DNA of 64,000 bases from Clostridiales bacterium (GTDB taxonomy: Bacteria; Bacillota; Clostridia; Lachnospirales; WQUN01): assembly GCA_031287685.1 (NCBI GenBank), contig JAITSQ010000010.1:1-64000 (forward strand). Reading direction: 5' to 3'. Both the position numbers and the translations under genes were made by a program. The first letter of the stretch is position 1, and every line of letters starts with the position of its first letter. Shown piece by piece: positions 26,540-35,698 of this stretch. Below the pieces are notes generated by a model. It did not search any database. It saw only the letters and a program-made list of their open reading frames with translations, and was not told where the DNA came from.

Positions 26540-27520
26540 ATGAAAAAACCTGTACTTGTAATAATGGCGGCTGGCCTGGGGAGCCGGTTCGGCGGCCTTA
26601 AGCAGCTTGAGGCGGTAGGCCCCTCGGGAGAGGTCATAATGGACTACTCGATTTTCGACGCAAAACGCGCGGGCTTTGAAAAGGTCGTTTTTATAATAAA
26701 GCGCGAGGACGAAAGCGAGTTTAAGAAAACCGTCGGAAACCGGGCGGCGGAGCAGCTGGAGGTGGAGTACGCGTATCAGGAGCTTACCGACGTCCCGAAA
26801 GGGTTCGCGGCGCCGGCGGGGCGGGTCAAACCCTGGGGAACCACGCACGCCGTCCTTGCCGCGCGAAGCGCCGTCAAGGAGAGCTTTGCCGTTATAAACG
26901 CGGATGATTATTACGGGCTGAACGCGTTTGTTATGGTATATAATTTTTTGGTAAACCCGCCGGAGGACACTCGGAAGCAGCATTACGTGATGGCGGGCTA
27001 TTATCTGGAAAAAACCCTGTCGGACCACGGCGCGGTGACGCGCGGCGTCTGCGAGGGCGACGGGAGCGGCCGCCTTACGCGCATTACGGAGTGCTCCGGG
27101 ATAGAGCGGAGCGGCAAAGGGAGCAAAATGACGGACAAAAAGGGCAACCTTGTGGAAATCCCGCCGGGGGTCGTCGTTTCGATGAACTTCTGGGGCTTTG
27201 AGAACGGCGTGTTTAAGCACCTTCAGAACGATTTTGAGCAGTTTATAAAATATAAGGGCCAGGAGGACCCGGACGCGGAGTGCCTCCTGCCCGCCTCTAT
27301 CGGAGAGCTTATAATGAACGGAATCGGCGACGTGCGGGTGCTTTCGACAAAGGAGGAGTGGCACGGCATTACTTATAAAGAGGACTTGCCGAGCGTTAAA
27401 GCGGCCCTGGCGGCCAAGCACAAGGCGGAGATATACCCCTCGCCCCTCTGGAAAAAAGACGACGCGCACGCCGTAAAGCGGTTGGTGTACGACGGCAATA
27501 CGGACGGAGAGGAAGTGTAG
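26540..27520 (+). CDS. Sugar-phosphate nucleotidyltransferase family protein
   Basis: A 326-residue NTP-transferase. The N-terminal nucleotide-binding signature is MAAGLGSRFGGLKQL (residues 9-23), with metal-binding INADDYYG further on. The family transfers NMP to a sugar phosphate to make an NDP-sugar, but this subgroup, with GTTHAVLAA and FWGFENGVF, is not clearly GlmU-, RmlA- or GalU-type. It is a single-gene unit with its own promoter and a terminator just after the stop. No glycan genes flank it, so the sugar is unknown. Confidence 0.82.
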   Translation: MKKPVLVIMAAGLGSRFGGLKQLEAVGPSGEVIMDYSIFDAKRAGFEKVVFIIKREDESEFKKTVGNRAAEQLEVEYAYQELTDVPKGFAAPAGRVKPWGTTHAVLAARSAVKESFAVINADDYYGLNAFVMVYNFLVNPPEDTRKQHYVMAGYYLEKTLSDHGAVTRGVCEGDGSGRLTRITECSGIERSGKGSKMTDKKGNLVEIPPGVVVSMNFWGFENGVFKHLQNDFEQFIKYKGQEDPDAECLLPASIGELIMNGIGDVRVLSTKEEWHGITYKEDLPSVKAALAAKHKAEIYPSPLWKKDDAHAVKRLVYDGNTDGEEV

Positions 27521-27530
27521 GAAACACACT

Positions 27531-27562
27531 AAAAGAAGCCTCCTTCCCGGGGGCTTCTTTGG
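27531..27562 (+). terminator. Rho-independent terminator
   Basis: AAAAGAAGCC and GGCTTCTTT form a stem around TCCTTCCCGGG just after the nucleotidyltransferase stop. The convergent RDD gene ends 16 bp beyond, so it may serve both directions. Confidence 0.75.
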
Positions 27563-27577
27563 CAAACGCGCCGGAAA

Positions 27578-28339
27578 TCAGTATTTTCCCTGATTTTCCG
27601 TCATTATTTCACGAAGGACGTCCTCCGTGAAATAATACTCGCCGAAATCCTTGAATTTCTGCGAAAAATATACGCGGAAGCGGCTTTTGACGAAAAGCCC
27701 CTCGTCCTTAAACTCGTCTTTACGGTCGAAAAACTCCCTCAGCAGGAGGTATTCCTCTTCGGAAAGCGGGAAACGAGGCTCCGGCCCGGCGGAAATTTCC
27801 GGAAAAAGCTCCGGGGCTTTTATTCCGGCGTATTTATTTTCGCCTATTACGATAGTGCCGGCGGCTATATCCCCAAGGCGCTTGCATTTTTTATTAAAGA
27901 GAATCATCACCGCGCCGACGCCGAAAAAATCCACTATAAAGCGGATTATGTTGCGGATGAGGGACTGCCGGAGGGTTATGGGCATACCGTTGTCGCGTAT
28001 TACGCGCAGACCGAGGAGCTTCTTGCCGAGGGTGCGCCCGCCGAAGGCCGTCTCCGCCGCCACAAAATAAAGATAATATATGGCAAAAGCGCCCAAGACG
28101 ACGACCGCCCAGAAATTCGGCGCCATTGAGAACGAATCTGCGCCGCCATAAGAAAGAATCGCGAGATAAGCGAAGCCGTGCGGCCCGTAAAAGGCGAACA
28201 GCGTAACCGCGAAAAATACGGCTATGGCGGCGAACTGCAGGAGCATATCGACAAAAGCGGCGGCAAGCCGGCTGCCGGCCCCCGCCAGGCGGTACTCAAT
28301 CTCTATATTGTCAGGCGTGATAATTGTGGTATAATTCAT
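27578..28339 (-). CDS. RDD family membrane protein
   Basis: A 253-residue RDD-domain membrane protein. GAGSRLAAAFVDMLLQ gives the defining Arg and Asp, and the FGGRTLGKKLLGLRV block with DIAAGTIVI is characteristic. Three or four membrane segments are visible. I place the start at 28339, preceded by AAAGGA, rather than at an upstream ATG that would run through the divergent gene's start. It diverges from the SpoIIM-like gene with 37 bp between starts. RDD and SpoIIM-like proteins commonly accompany MoxR/DUF58 operons; here that operon is 4.5 kb downstream. Molecular role unknown. Confidence 0.85.
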   Translation of the reverse strand: MNYTTIITPDNIEIEYRLAGAGSRLAAAFVDMLLQFAAIAVFFAVTLFAFYGPHGFAYLAILSYGGADSFSMAPNFWAVVVLGAFAIYYLYFVAAETAFGGRTLGKKLLGLRVIRDNGMPITLRQSLIRNIIRFIVDFFGVGAVMILFNKKCKRLGDIAAGTIVIGENKYAGIKAPELFPEISAGPEPRFPLSEEEYLLLREFFDRKDEFKDEGLFVKSRFRVYFSQKFKDFGEYYFTEDVLREIMTENQGKY

Positions 28340-28376
28340 TATAAATCCTTTCCGTAATATGTATTGGAGGTTTCGT

Positions 28377-29342
28377 ATGCTTTCGCGCGATGAGTTTATA
28401 AACAGAAATATCGAGGCTTGGCGGAAACTGGAGGAGTACAACAAAAAACTTGAGAAAAAAAGCGTCTCGAAGCTCTCCCGGCTAGAAATCAGGGAATACG
28501 CCGGCCTTCTGCGCTCCGCCTCCCACCACCTGTCGCTGGCGCGGACTTATTACGCGGGGGACAGGTGCGTCGAGTACCTCAACCGCCTCACGGGAAGCGC
28601 CGCCACCCGCTTTTTCGTCGGGGAAAAGACGAAAATAACGGATTTCACCCGCTATTTTACGGAGACTTTCCCGCGCCTGGTTCGCAAGTATTTCAAGTAC
28701 TGCGCGGCGGCGTTCGCGTTTTTTACGCTTGGCGCGCTGTTCGCCGTCCTGCTGACCAGGATTGACCCCGCGTACTTAAGCTACTTTGTGCCGCGGGATT
28801 TAATCGAGAATAACAACCTCGGCGGCGACCCGCTCTCGGCGGACGCGTCGGCTTATTTTTTTGAATCGTCGTATATTATGACCAACAATATTTATGTGTG
28901 CGCCCTGGCCATCGTTTACGGGCTTTTCGCCGGGTGCGGCACGCTCTGGGTCCTGCTGCAGAACGGGGCCGTGCTCGGCGGCATATACGCTATGGTGAAA
29001 ATTTACAATCTCGACGAGGTGCGCTTCTGGTCTCTTATACTGCCGCATGGGTTTACGGAGCTTTTCGCCATCTTCGTGAGCGGCGGCGCGGGCCTGCTCA
29101 TCGGGAAGAGCCTGCTCATACCGGGCAATCTAACGCGCGGCGGAAGCCTCGTAAAGGGCGCGAAGGAAGCGTTCCTCTTCGTGCCGGGCGTGGCGGTGAT
29201 GCTTGTTATCGCAGGGCTTATCGAAGGCTTTTTCACGCCGCTGGCCGTGGCGGAGGACTGGCTTAAAATAGCCTTCTCCGCGGTAACGGCGGTTCTGCTG
29301 GCCGTTTATTTCGGCTTCTGCGGGCGGAAAAATCGGGATTAA
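28377..29342 (+). CDS. SpoIIM-like (DUF95) integral membrane protein
   Basis: A 321-residue membrane protein resembling stage II sporulation protein M. The soluble N-terminus LSRDEFINRNIEAWRKLEEY is the usual opening of the DUF95 subgroup that pairs with RDD proteins; several membrane segments follow, with LILPHGFTELFAIFVSGGAGL conserved. The start at 28377 has GGAGG at 28366-28370; an upstream ATG does not. Because of its RDD partner and the nearby MoxR/DUF58 set, I think it belongs to that membrane system rather than to forespore engulfment, but sporulation cannot be excluded. Confidence 0.82.
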   Translation: MLSRDEFINRNIEAWRKLEEYNKKLEKKSVSKLSRLEIREYAGLLRSASHHLSLARTYYAGDRCVEYLNRLTGSAATRFFVGEKTKITDFTRYFTETFPRLVRKYFKYCAAAFAFFTLGALFAVLLTRIDPAYLSYFVPRDLIENNNLGGDPLSADASAYFFESSYIMTNNIYVCALAIVYGLFAGCGTLWVLLQNGAVLGGIYAMVKIYNLDEVRFWSLILPHGFTELFAIFVSGGAGLLIGKSLLIPGNLTRGGSLVKGAKEAFLFVPGVAVMLVIAGLIEGFFTPLAVAEDWLKIAFSAVTAVLLAVYFGFCGRKNRD

Positions 29343-29358
29343 GCTAAGCCAAGCGCGT

Positions 29359-29982
29359 TCAGCCGTCGTATTCCTCAAGCGCGCTCCTTATGTCCTCCCG
29401 CAGAAACCCCCGCCCGGTCAGGTAAGAAACGGCTTTATACCGCTCGTCCCTGTCCTCCTTATCCTCCGCGCCGAAGCCCCGGCGGCGGAGGATTTTTGTT
29501 ATAACCTCCTGTAAATCCACGCTTTCCAGGGCTTCTTCTATCGCCGGAGCTATAAGCTCCCGCCGCACGCCTTTCCGGGCCAGTTCAAAGGCTATTTTTC
29601 TGTTCCCGAAGCCCTTCAGGTTAAACGAGTCGGCGGCGTAGCGCGAGGCGAACGCCGCGTCGTCAAGATATTTGTATTTGCGGAGGAAGCGGATTAATTT
29701 ATTTATCACGTCCTCCCCGAAGCCCTTTTCGGAGAGGTAGAGGCGCGTTTCCCCCTCGCTCCTGTCCCGGTAGGAGAGGTATCGCATTGCCGCCGCGTTC
29801 GCCTTAACCAGGATAAGCTCGCCGACAATTTTATCATACAGCTCCCGGGTGATAGTCTCGCCAGCCGCCAGGCCGTACCGGGCGCGCTCCGCCTCCGTCA
29901 TCCCGAAGGCGAAGGCCCCGTCTATAAACACCGAAATCCGGCCCGGCTGCCTGACCTGCGGCTTTATATCGGTAATTTCCAT
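29359..29982 (-). CDS. recX: RecX family regulatory protein
   Basis: A 207-residue RecX protein built of three-helix repeats. Diagnostic segments are ALRYLSYRDRSEGETRLYL-like AMRYLSYRDRSEGETRLYL, KYLDDAAFASRYAAD and GNRKIAFELARKGV. RecX binds RecA filaments and modulates strand exchange. recA is not in the window. The gene begins 3 bp after the HtrA-type protease stop and is probably co-transcribed with it. It converges with the SpoIIM-like gene with only 16 bp between stops. Confidence 0.9.
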   Translation of the reverse strand: MEITDIKPQVRQPGRISVFIDGAFAFGMTEAERARYGLAAGETITRELYDKIVGELILVKANAAAMRYLSYRDRSEGETRLYLSEKGFGEDVINKLIRFLRKYKYLDDAAFASRYAADSFNLKGFGNRKIAFELARKGVRRELIAPAIEEALESVDLQEVITKILRRRGFGAEDKEDRDERYKAVSYLTGRGFLREDIRSALEEYDG

Positions 29983-29985
29983 AAA

Positions 29986-31458
29986 TTAAAACGTCTTTGA
30001 GGCGGGCTTGTCGGTAAGGACGGCGCGGAGCGTCGTCGCCCCCTTGCCCATACGGTATACCTTTACCTCAACCTCTTTACCCACCTCGCACTCTCCCACA
30101 AGCTCCGTAGCCTGCTTCGCGTCAAGGACCGGCTTGCCGTCGAAGCCGGTTATAATGTCGTTCGCGCGGATTCCGGCTTTTTCGGCGGGGGAATTTTTTG
30201 AGACGGACATCACCATCGCGCCTATAGCCGGCAGGTTGTACATTTTCGCCGTCTCCTCGTCAAGCGTCTGCAGCATTACGCCGAGGAAAGCCTTCGGGGT
30301 CCTGTTGCGCAGGCGCTCTATTATCGGCTTGGCTTCGTCTATCGTTATGCTGTAGGCCGTCCCCTCCACCGCGTAATACTTGAATTTGGCGGTGTTTATG
30401 GCCACCACCTCGCCGCTTGAGTTTATGAGCGGACCGCCGGAGTTGCCTGGGTTTATGGCCGCGTCCGTCTGGAGCACGGTGAGGCTCAGGCCGTCCACGT
30501 TAATATCCCGGTTTTTGGCGCTGACTATGCCCATCGTGGCGCTGTTGCCCTCTCCCAGCGCGTTGCCTATGGCGAAAACGGTCTGCCCCACTTTTATATC
30601 CCCGGAGGAGCCGAAACGCGCCTTCACGACGGATTTAACGCCTTTTTCCGCCGCGTCTTTTTTTGAAAGGCTGATTACGGCCAAATCCGCGCTTTCCTCC
30701 GCGCCCACGAGGGAAGCGGGTATAAGCCCGCTGCCCTCGATCGACGCGCCCACCTGGTCCGCGCCGGAAACCACGTGATAATTAGTGACGATATATATGT
30801 TGTCCGCGTCCTCGTCAAAAATTATGCCGGAGCCTTGTCCGTCTTTCGCGTCGTCCTCTTGAAAGAAGCCGCCGGCCCGGGCGTTTACCGTGGAGGTTAT
30901 GCAGACGACCGCCGGCTCCACGGAGCCGATAACGCCGGAAAAATCAAACCCAAGCCCAGGCTCAGACGGCGCGGAGGCGCTCTGCCGGGAGTTGGTGGTG
31001 AAAGCGAACACCGTGTCCTCCGCCTGGCTCGCGCCGGCGGCGCCGCGCGCGCCGCCCCCCTCAAGTTTGTATTTGGCGTAAGCCGCGCCCGCGCCGATAA
31101 AAAGCCCGGCCAGCGGAGCGGCTATAACAGCCGCGGCGCACGCCACAATAAGGTTGCGTTTGAAACGCGCCTTGATTTTCTTGTCGGTTTCGTGCTTGAC
31201 GGTTTCAAGGTAAAAACCGTCCTGGCCGTTTTCCCGCGCGTCTCGGGCGGGTTCAGCGGGCGGCCGCTCCCCGGCGAAAAGGTTCCCGTCCGAGAGGGGC
31301 GTTCCCTCCGCGCCGTCCGCCGTAAAAACCGGCGACGCCTCCGGCAGCGCGTCCGCCGGGCTTTGGCCCGGGCTTGAGGCCAGGTTCTGGCTGATTTCGC
31401 GCTGTATGCGGTTAAACTCGTCGTCTCCGCCGGGTTCGTACTGATTATATTCGCTCAT
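29986..31458 (-). CDS. HtrA/DegP-type serine protease, first of a pair
   Basis: A 490-residue S1C protease with a membrane anchor. A hydrophilic cytoplasmic N-terminus of about 100 residues, rich in Pro, Ala and Glu, is followed by one membrane segment (LIVACAAAVIAAPLAGLFIG), a trypsin-like domain with the triad TNYHVVS, SADLAVISL and NPGNSGGPL, and a single PDZ domain (AEKAGIRANDIITGFDG). It would act on misfolded proteins outside the membrane. GGAGG lies before the ATG. A short AGAGCAATTCC-type MITE separates it from the second protease gene; its GCTATA end lies just upstream of the ribosome site. Confidence 0.93.
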   Translation of the reverse strand: MSEYNQYEPGGDDEFNRIQREISQNLASSPGQSPADALPEASPVFTADGAEGTPLSDGNLFAGERPPAEPARDARENGQDGFYLETVKHETDKKIKARFKRNLIVACAAAVIAAPLAGLFIGAGAAYAKYKLEGGGARGAAGASQAEDTVFAFTTNSRQSASAPSEPGLGFDFSGVIGSVEPAVVCITSTVNARAGGFFQEDDAKDGQGSGIIFDEDADNIYIVTNYHVVSGADQVGASIEGSGLIPASLVGAEESADLAVISLSKKDAAEKGVKSVVKARFGSSGDIKVGQTVFAIGNALGEGNSATMGIVSAKNRDINVDGLSLTVLQTDAAINPGNSGGPLINSSGEVVAINTAKFKYYAVEGTAYSITIDEAKPIIERLRNRTPKAFLGVMLQTLDEETAKMYNLPAIGAMVMSVSKNSPAEKAGIRANDIITGFDGKPVLDAKQATELVGECEVGKEVEVKVYRMGKGATTLRAVLTDKPASKTF

Positions 31459-31479
31459 AAAATAATCCTCCTGTCGGGA

Positions 31480-31568
31480 TATAGCGATTCCGTTTGAAAT
31501 AAGCCGCGTTCCTCGCCGGAAACGCGTTTCTTTCTCGAAACCGGCAAGTCAAACATGGAATTGCTCTA
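31480..31568. mobile_element. Short MITE-like element, AGAGCAATTCC family
   Basis: TATAGCGATTCCGTTTGA (31480-31497) and TCAAACATGGAATTGCTCTA (31549-31568) are near-complementary ends of an 89 bp non-coding element lying between the two HtrA-type genes. The same ends occur at 49432-49935, 53790-53892 and 58901-58977. Confidence 0.8.
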
Positions 31569-31570
31569 AA

Positions 31571-32755
31571 TTAAAATTTATTCGCGGGTTCGCGCTTGCC
31601 GAGGACGATGCTCACCGTCGTCGTCCTATCCGCGCCGTTGCGGTAGAGGGTCAGGGCGGCGGTTTCGCCGACCGCCGTTTTGGAGATAGCCTCCGTCAGC
31701 TGATCCTGCGTTTCGACGCGGCTCCCGTTAAACTCGGTGATGAGGTCGCCGGAGCGCACGCCGCCCTCCGCCGCGCCGGAACCGGGCACGACCTCCGACA
31801 CGTAAAGCCCCGTTGACGGCAGTCCGTACAGCTCCTTCGTGCGCGCGTCCACCTCCGCGAGGAGCACGCCGAGATAAGGCGTGGCCTTGCCGCGCTGGTT
31901 CATTATGTCGTCCACTATTGACTTGACCTTTTTCGACGGGATGCTGTAACCCATACCCTCGACGGCGAAAGCGGCCAGTTTGGCCGTGTTGATTCCCACC
32001 ACCTGGCAGGCCGAGTTAACCAGCGCCCCGCCGGAGTTTCCCGGGTTTATGGCCGCGTCGGTCTGTATAGCGGAGAGCATAGCGCCGCTTTCCGTCTCAA
32101 AATCCTTGCCGAGCGCGCTTATAATGCCCTCCGTGGCGGATTTGCCCTCCCCGTAGGAGTTGCCTATGGCTATGACGCGTTCGCCGACCTCCAACTTATC
32201 CGAATCCCCGAAGCTGGCGATGGAATAATCGGTGATTCCGGCTTTTTTGAGGTTTTCCAAAGAAACGGAAATGACGGCTATGTCGTTTGCCGAATCAGAG
32301 CCGACGAAGTTGGCGGCGGCGGAGTTTTTGTCGTCAACGGAGACGGAGACCTCCGAAGCGCCGTTAATAACGTGATTATTTGTAACGATGTAAACGCTGC
32401 CGTCGTCGCGGGAGAAAATAACGCCGGAGCCGGCGGACTCAAGCTGGCGGGAGGGCGCCCTCCACCCGCCGAAATACGGGGTGGTTTCGCTCTTGACGTT
32501 AATGCTGACGACGGAGTTGGCCGCGCCCTTTACTATAGACACGGAGTCCCCCCCGCCCTGGGCGGAGGAAATCATAAACTCCCGCTCGCCGAAGCCTGAA
32601 ACGGCCCGCGAGGGGACGTCTCGCTCCGCGGCGGTATAACCCGTTTGCGGGGCCAGCCCGCCCGTCCTTGGCGCGAACAGGCCCCCCGCGCGCCAGCCCG
32701 CGCCGAAAGACGCGGAAACTACGCAAATTGCCATAAGTACTTTGAACGCCTTCAT
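31571..32755 (-). CDS. HtrA/DegP-type serine protease, second of a pair
   Basis: A 394-residue S1C protease with an N-terminal signal anchor (residues 5-22), the triad motifs TNNHVIN, ANDIAVISV and NPGNSGGAL, and one C-terminal PDZ domain (AAEGGVRSGDLITEFNG). It lacks the long cytoplasmic head of its neighbour but shares layout and core motifs, so the two are probably tandem paralogues. A TATAAT at 32806-32811 (minus strand) may be its -10 box, though no good -35 is present. Its stop lies 2 bp from the MITE end. The start has AAGGAGGTATTTTT ahead of it. Confidence 0.93.
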   Translation of the reverse strand: MKAFKVLMAICVVSASFGAGWRAGGLFAPRTGGLAPQTGYTAAERDVPSRAVSGFGEREFMISSAQGGGDSVSIVKGAANSVVSINVKSETTPYFGGWRAPSRQLESAGSGVIFSRDDGSVYIVTNNHVINGASEVSVSVDDKNSAAANFVGSDSANDIAVISVSLENLKKAGITDYSIASFGDSDKLEVGERVIAIGNSYGEGKSATEGIISALGKDFETESGAMLSAIQTDAAINPGNSGGALVNSACQVVGINTAKLAAFAVEGMGYSIPSKKVKSIVDDIMNQRGKATPYLGVLLAEVDARTKELYGLPSTGLYVSEVVPGSGAAEGGVRSGDLITEFNGSRVETQDQLTEAISKTAVGETAALTLYRNGADRTTTVSIVLGKREPANKF

Positions 32756-32861
32756 TAAAAATACCTCCTTAAAGAGAATTAAGCGGTTTTATATGCCTGA
32801 CTTAAATTATACACGCCGCTTTTTAATAAAATATTACGAAATTGTAAATTTTACGAGCCGA

Positions 32862-32890
32862 TTGATTTTTTTGCCGATAAGTGCTATACT
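32862..32890 (+). promoter_or_regulatory. Sigma-A-like promoter of the MoxR/DUF58 operon
   Basis: TTGATT (32862-32867), 17 bp, TATACT (32885-32890). It overlaps the most upstream possible GTG of the next gene, showing that translation must begin further down. Confidence 0.6.
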
Positions 32891-32907
32891 TTGAAACGGT
32901 GATTATT

Positions 32908-33981
32908 GTGCGAAAATTTTTCAGAATGAACATGGCGGAGACTTTGGATAAAGTTTTCGACGTCTACAAGGCCTCCTTCAAGAGGCAGTGCCTGCGGGTT
33001 ATGCTCGCCGGGGCGGTTACCGGCGGGGTGACGGCGGTGTTCGCGATAGTGGCGTCGCTTGTATTAGTTAGCTACAGCCTGCGCTCCGGCGCGGGTATCG
33101 GAATGAGCGACGCGGTTCCGCCGGAGTTTATTTTTGTGGCGCTTCTTGGCGCGGCCGTGTATACGTGGCTTTTCGGAATGAATATGACGGCTAATCTGAT
33201 TATCTGCGAGGACGCTCTGCGGGGCCGCAAAAGCGGCTTCGGCCGGACTTTTCAGGCGGCCTGGCGCGGGAACCTGCGGGCGTTTACCGCTTACGGCATG
33301 CTCGTTCTGCGCTTTATCCCGCCGTTTCTGGCGGGGTGGGCCGTGTTCACCGTGTTTCTGGTAATATATATCTTCGCCGCCGACTTGAGCATCGCCGGGG
33401 CCAGCGGCCCTTTCGCCCCGCTCGCGAGCGTTTATGACACGTTTTTGCGCGACGATTCGCTGTCGGGCGTTTTCGCCGCCGCGTTTATCGCCGTATCCGC
33501 CGGGGTGTCCGCGTGGCTCCTGCGCGTGGCGGCGGCGACTTATCTGACCGTGCCGTCGGCGGTTTACGAGAAAATGCGCGGCTTTTCCGCTATGAAGCGC
33601 TCGAAGGAGCTGACGGCGGGGCGGCTTAAGGCAATCGCCGGGCTGATTACGATGTGGCTTCTGGTGAAATACGCCGTCAGCGGGAGCTTGTCCGGCGTGT
33701 TCGCGGTTATAGCTATGCTTCTCGGAGGACTGCAGAAATTATTTATGCGGGCGGGGATTCACCAGCAGACCTCCGCGATGGCGAGTATGTTCGTAATGTC
33801 CGTCTCCACGCTGATTATCGAGCCGCTTTCGGGCATAATGCTCTCGGTGGCGTATTTTAACGAGCGTGTCAGGCTGGAGGGCCTTGATTTGGCGTACGCC
33901 ATAGAGGATTTATACTGGAAAAACAAGGAAAAGGCGCGGACGGAAAAAATCGCGGAAACTTTACCGGGGGGCGGCTTATGA
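32908..33981 (+). CDS. Polytopic membrane protein, first gene of the MoxR operon
   Basis: A protein of about 357 residues with several long hydrophobic segments (LRVMLAGAVTGGVTAVFAIVA, FIFVALLGAAVYTWLFGM, FLVIYIFAA, LSGIMLSVAYFNERV). I do not recognise a named enzyme family; it resembles the glycerophosphodiesterase-like membrane domain proteins that head similar operons. GTG 32908 has a weak GGTGAT site and ATG 32926 has none; both lie after the promoter, so the exact start is open. It overlaps the next gene by 4 bp (ATGA), so it is part of a five-gene operon ending in DUF58. Role unknown. Confidence 0.65.
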   Translation: MRKFFRMNMAETLDKVFDVYKASFKRQCLRVMLAGAVTGGVTAVFAIVASLVLVSYSLRSGAGIGMSDAVPPEFIFVALLGAAVYTWLFGMNMTANLIICEDALRGRKSGFGRTFQAAWRGNLRAFTAYGMLVLRFIPPFLAGWAVFTVFLVIYIFAADLSIAGASGPFAPLASVYDTFLRDDSLSGVFAAAFIAVSAGVSAWLLRVAAATYLTVPSAVYEKMRGFSAMKRSKELTAGRLKAIAGLITMWLLVKYAVSGSLSGVFAVIAMLLGGLQKLFMRAGIHQQTSAMASMFVMSVSTLIIEPLSGIMLSVAYFNERVRLEGLDLAYAIEDLYWKNKEKARTEKIAETLPGGGL

Positions 33982-34655
33982 CAGACGAGGCGTTAAAAAC
34001 TTTCGACGAGGCCTTCGCGGAGGTCTCCGCGCGGCATAAATACGATGTTCTGGCGGGCCGGGCGCCCGATTTCAAAAAGCGTATCGCCGACACTCTTCAG
34101 GAGATTTACGACCGCTTCATAAAGCCGATTTTCGACGGCGGCCAGCGCGGGGGCGAACACGCGGGCGGCTTCGGGCCGGACTTATTCTCCCTGCGGGATA
34201 TATTTCTGGCCGCCGCCGTATTGATTCTGGCGGTTTCGCTTATACTGATGCTTCGCGGGCGGAGCGCCAGAAAGAAGCGCGAGCGCGAAATAGAGGAGAT
34301 TTTAAGCGACCTGCGCGACAAAAACGTGACTTACGGCGAGCTTTTGCGGCAGTCCCGCAAGCTGGCGGGGGACGGGGATTTTCGGGGCGCCTCCCGGCTT
34401 GACTATATCGCCGTTTTGTGGGTCCTGAACGAAAAGAACATAATAACGCTGGCGGATTTTAAGACGAATAACCGCCTCAAAGAGGAGATTAAGGCGAAGG
34501 CGCCGCGCTTTTACGCGGATTTCGCCGAAATAGCCGAGAATTTCAACTGCCTGTGGTTCGGGCATAAACTGACGAACGCGGAGAGATACGGGGTTTTGCG
34601 GCGCAAAGCCGAAGAAATTATAGCGGGGGTTTCGGATAATGAAAAAGCGGCGTAA
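33978..34655 (+). CDS. DUF4129 domain protein
   Basis: A 225-residue protein with one membrane segment in the middle (IFLAAAVLILAVSLILML) and a C-terminal cytoplasmic DUF4129-like domain (RQSRKLAGDGDFRGASRLDYIAVLWVLNE..., ending near NCLWFGHKL). It is translationally coupled to the genes on both sides. DUF4129 proteins are standard members of MoxR/DUF58 operons and are thought to assist an uncharacterised membrane or cell-envelope process. Confidence 0.78.
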   Translation: MTDEALKTFDEAFAEVSARHKYDVLAGRAPDFKKRIADTLQEIYDRFIKPIFDGGQRGGEHAGGFGPDLFSLRDIFLAAAVLILAVSLILMLRGRSARKKREREIEEILSDLRDKNVTYGELLRQSRKLAGDGDFRGASRLDYIAVLWVLNEKNIITLADFKTNNRLKEEIKAKAPRFYADFAEIAENFNCLWFGHKLTNAERYGVLRRKAEEIIAGVSDNEKAA

Positions 34656-35688
34656 TATCGCGGTTCTGGTTATAGCCGCGCTGTTTCTGGCGGTTTCGAC
34701 TTTCCTTTTCACGATGTTTAACCTGACCCCGGAAAATCCGGATTATACGGTTTTTTCGACGGACGCGAAGGGCGCTTCCCTGCTTTACGACACGCTTCAG
34801 GCCACGGGGCGCGGCCTGGGGATAGCCTACGAGCACATAAGGCCGGAGGTTATTGACGACGGCGTGCAGATAATCATAGAGCCGGACGTTAAATACACAA
34901 CCGACGGGGACATCGAGGATATTATAAAATACGCGGAGAACGGCGGCTCCGTTATGTATTTTACGGACAGACCGGAGCTTCCGCTGAACCTTATGATTAT
35001 GCAGGGGTTCGGCAAGAGCCGTATTGAGCGGCGGGGCGACGCTGTGCTTGTGGAGACGGGGAGCGGGCATATTTTCCTGGCCCCGGCCGCCGCCGTGACG
35101 AACGAGGCGCTGATCAAGGATCAAAAAATCGGCGGTTTCGCCTGCGACATTATCGACAAATTTGACGAAGGCGGCGGGATTTGGGTCAACGAGTCGTACC
35201 ACGGGTACAGTATGGAGCCTGACATTTGGGACGTCGCGCCCCAGCGCTTGAAAAACGTCGTCTATCAGCTGTGCGCGGCGGCGGCGCTGACAGTGTTTTA
35301 CCTCGGGCGGCGCTTCGGACGCGCGGCGCCGTATTATGAGGAGACGGAGCGCGTGGAGAACGAATACCTGCTCCAGCTGGCGGCTATTTTTGAGCGGGCG
35401 GGCAACGGCTTCGTCGTCTATGAAACGGATTTGGAGAGCTTTCTCCGCGCGGCTTCTCTGCGGCTGGGCCTGGCGTGGCCGGAGGGTTTGACGCCCGCGG
35501 AGAAGGAAGCGGCCGCGCGCCGGCTGGCGGCGGAATGGAAAACGCGGGAAATCCCGCTGTTTGACGAGTTCACACAAGCAATATCATATAAAGAAAGCGA
35601 TTTTAACACAAAAACTCCGGCGGGCGTAAACAGGCTCCATAACGCGCAGGGCAGACTGCGGAAATTAGAGGAAGCCGCGGGACTATAG
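34639..35688 (+). CDS. DUF4350 domain membrane protein
   Basis: A 349-residue protein with an N-terminal membrane helix (IAVLVIAALFLAVSTFLF), an extracytoplasmic region starting TVFSTDAKGASLLYDTLQATG, typical of DUF4350, and a second helix near residue 220 (LCAAAALTVFYLGRRFGRA) followed by a cytoplasmic tail. It overlaps DUF4129 by 17 bp and precedes moxR by 10 bp. The gene set DUF4129-DUF4350-MoxR-DUF58 is widespread. Function unknown. Confidence 0.8.
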   Translation: MKKRRNIAVLVIAALFLAVSTFLFTMFNLTPENPDYTVFSTDAKGASLLYDTLQATGRGLGIAYEHIRPEVIDDGVQIIIEPDVKYTTDGDIEDIIKYAENGGSVMYFTDRPELPLNLMIMQGFGKSRIERRGDAVLVETGSGHIFLAPAAAVTNEALIKDQKIGGFACDIIDKFDEGGGIWVNESYHGYSMEPDIWDVAPQRLKNVVYQLCAAAALTVFYLGRRFGRAAPYYEETERVENEYLLQLAAIFERAGNGFVVYETDLESFLRAASLRLGLAWPEGLTPAEKEAAARRLAAEWKTREIPLFDEFTQAISYKESDFNTKTPAGVNRLHNAQGRLRKLEEAAGL

Positions 35689-35698
35689 GAGGTAAATT

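Noticed and set aside
26462-27565. 367-codon minus-strand frame opposite the nucleotidyltransferase
   Set aside because: It spans the promoter and terminator of the real gene and has no family features.
34618-35577. 319-codon minus-strand frame opposite the DUF4350 gene
   Set aside because: It is antisense to a coupled operon, rich in Arg and His, with no ribosome site.
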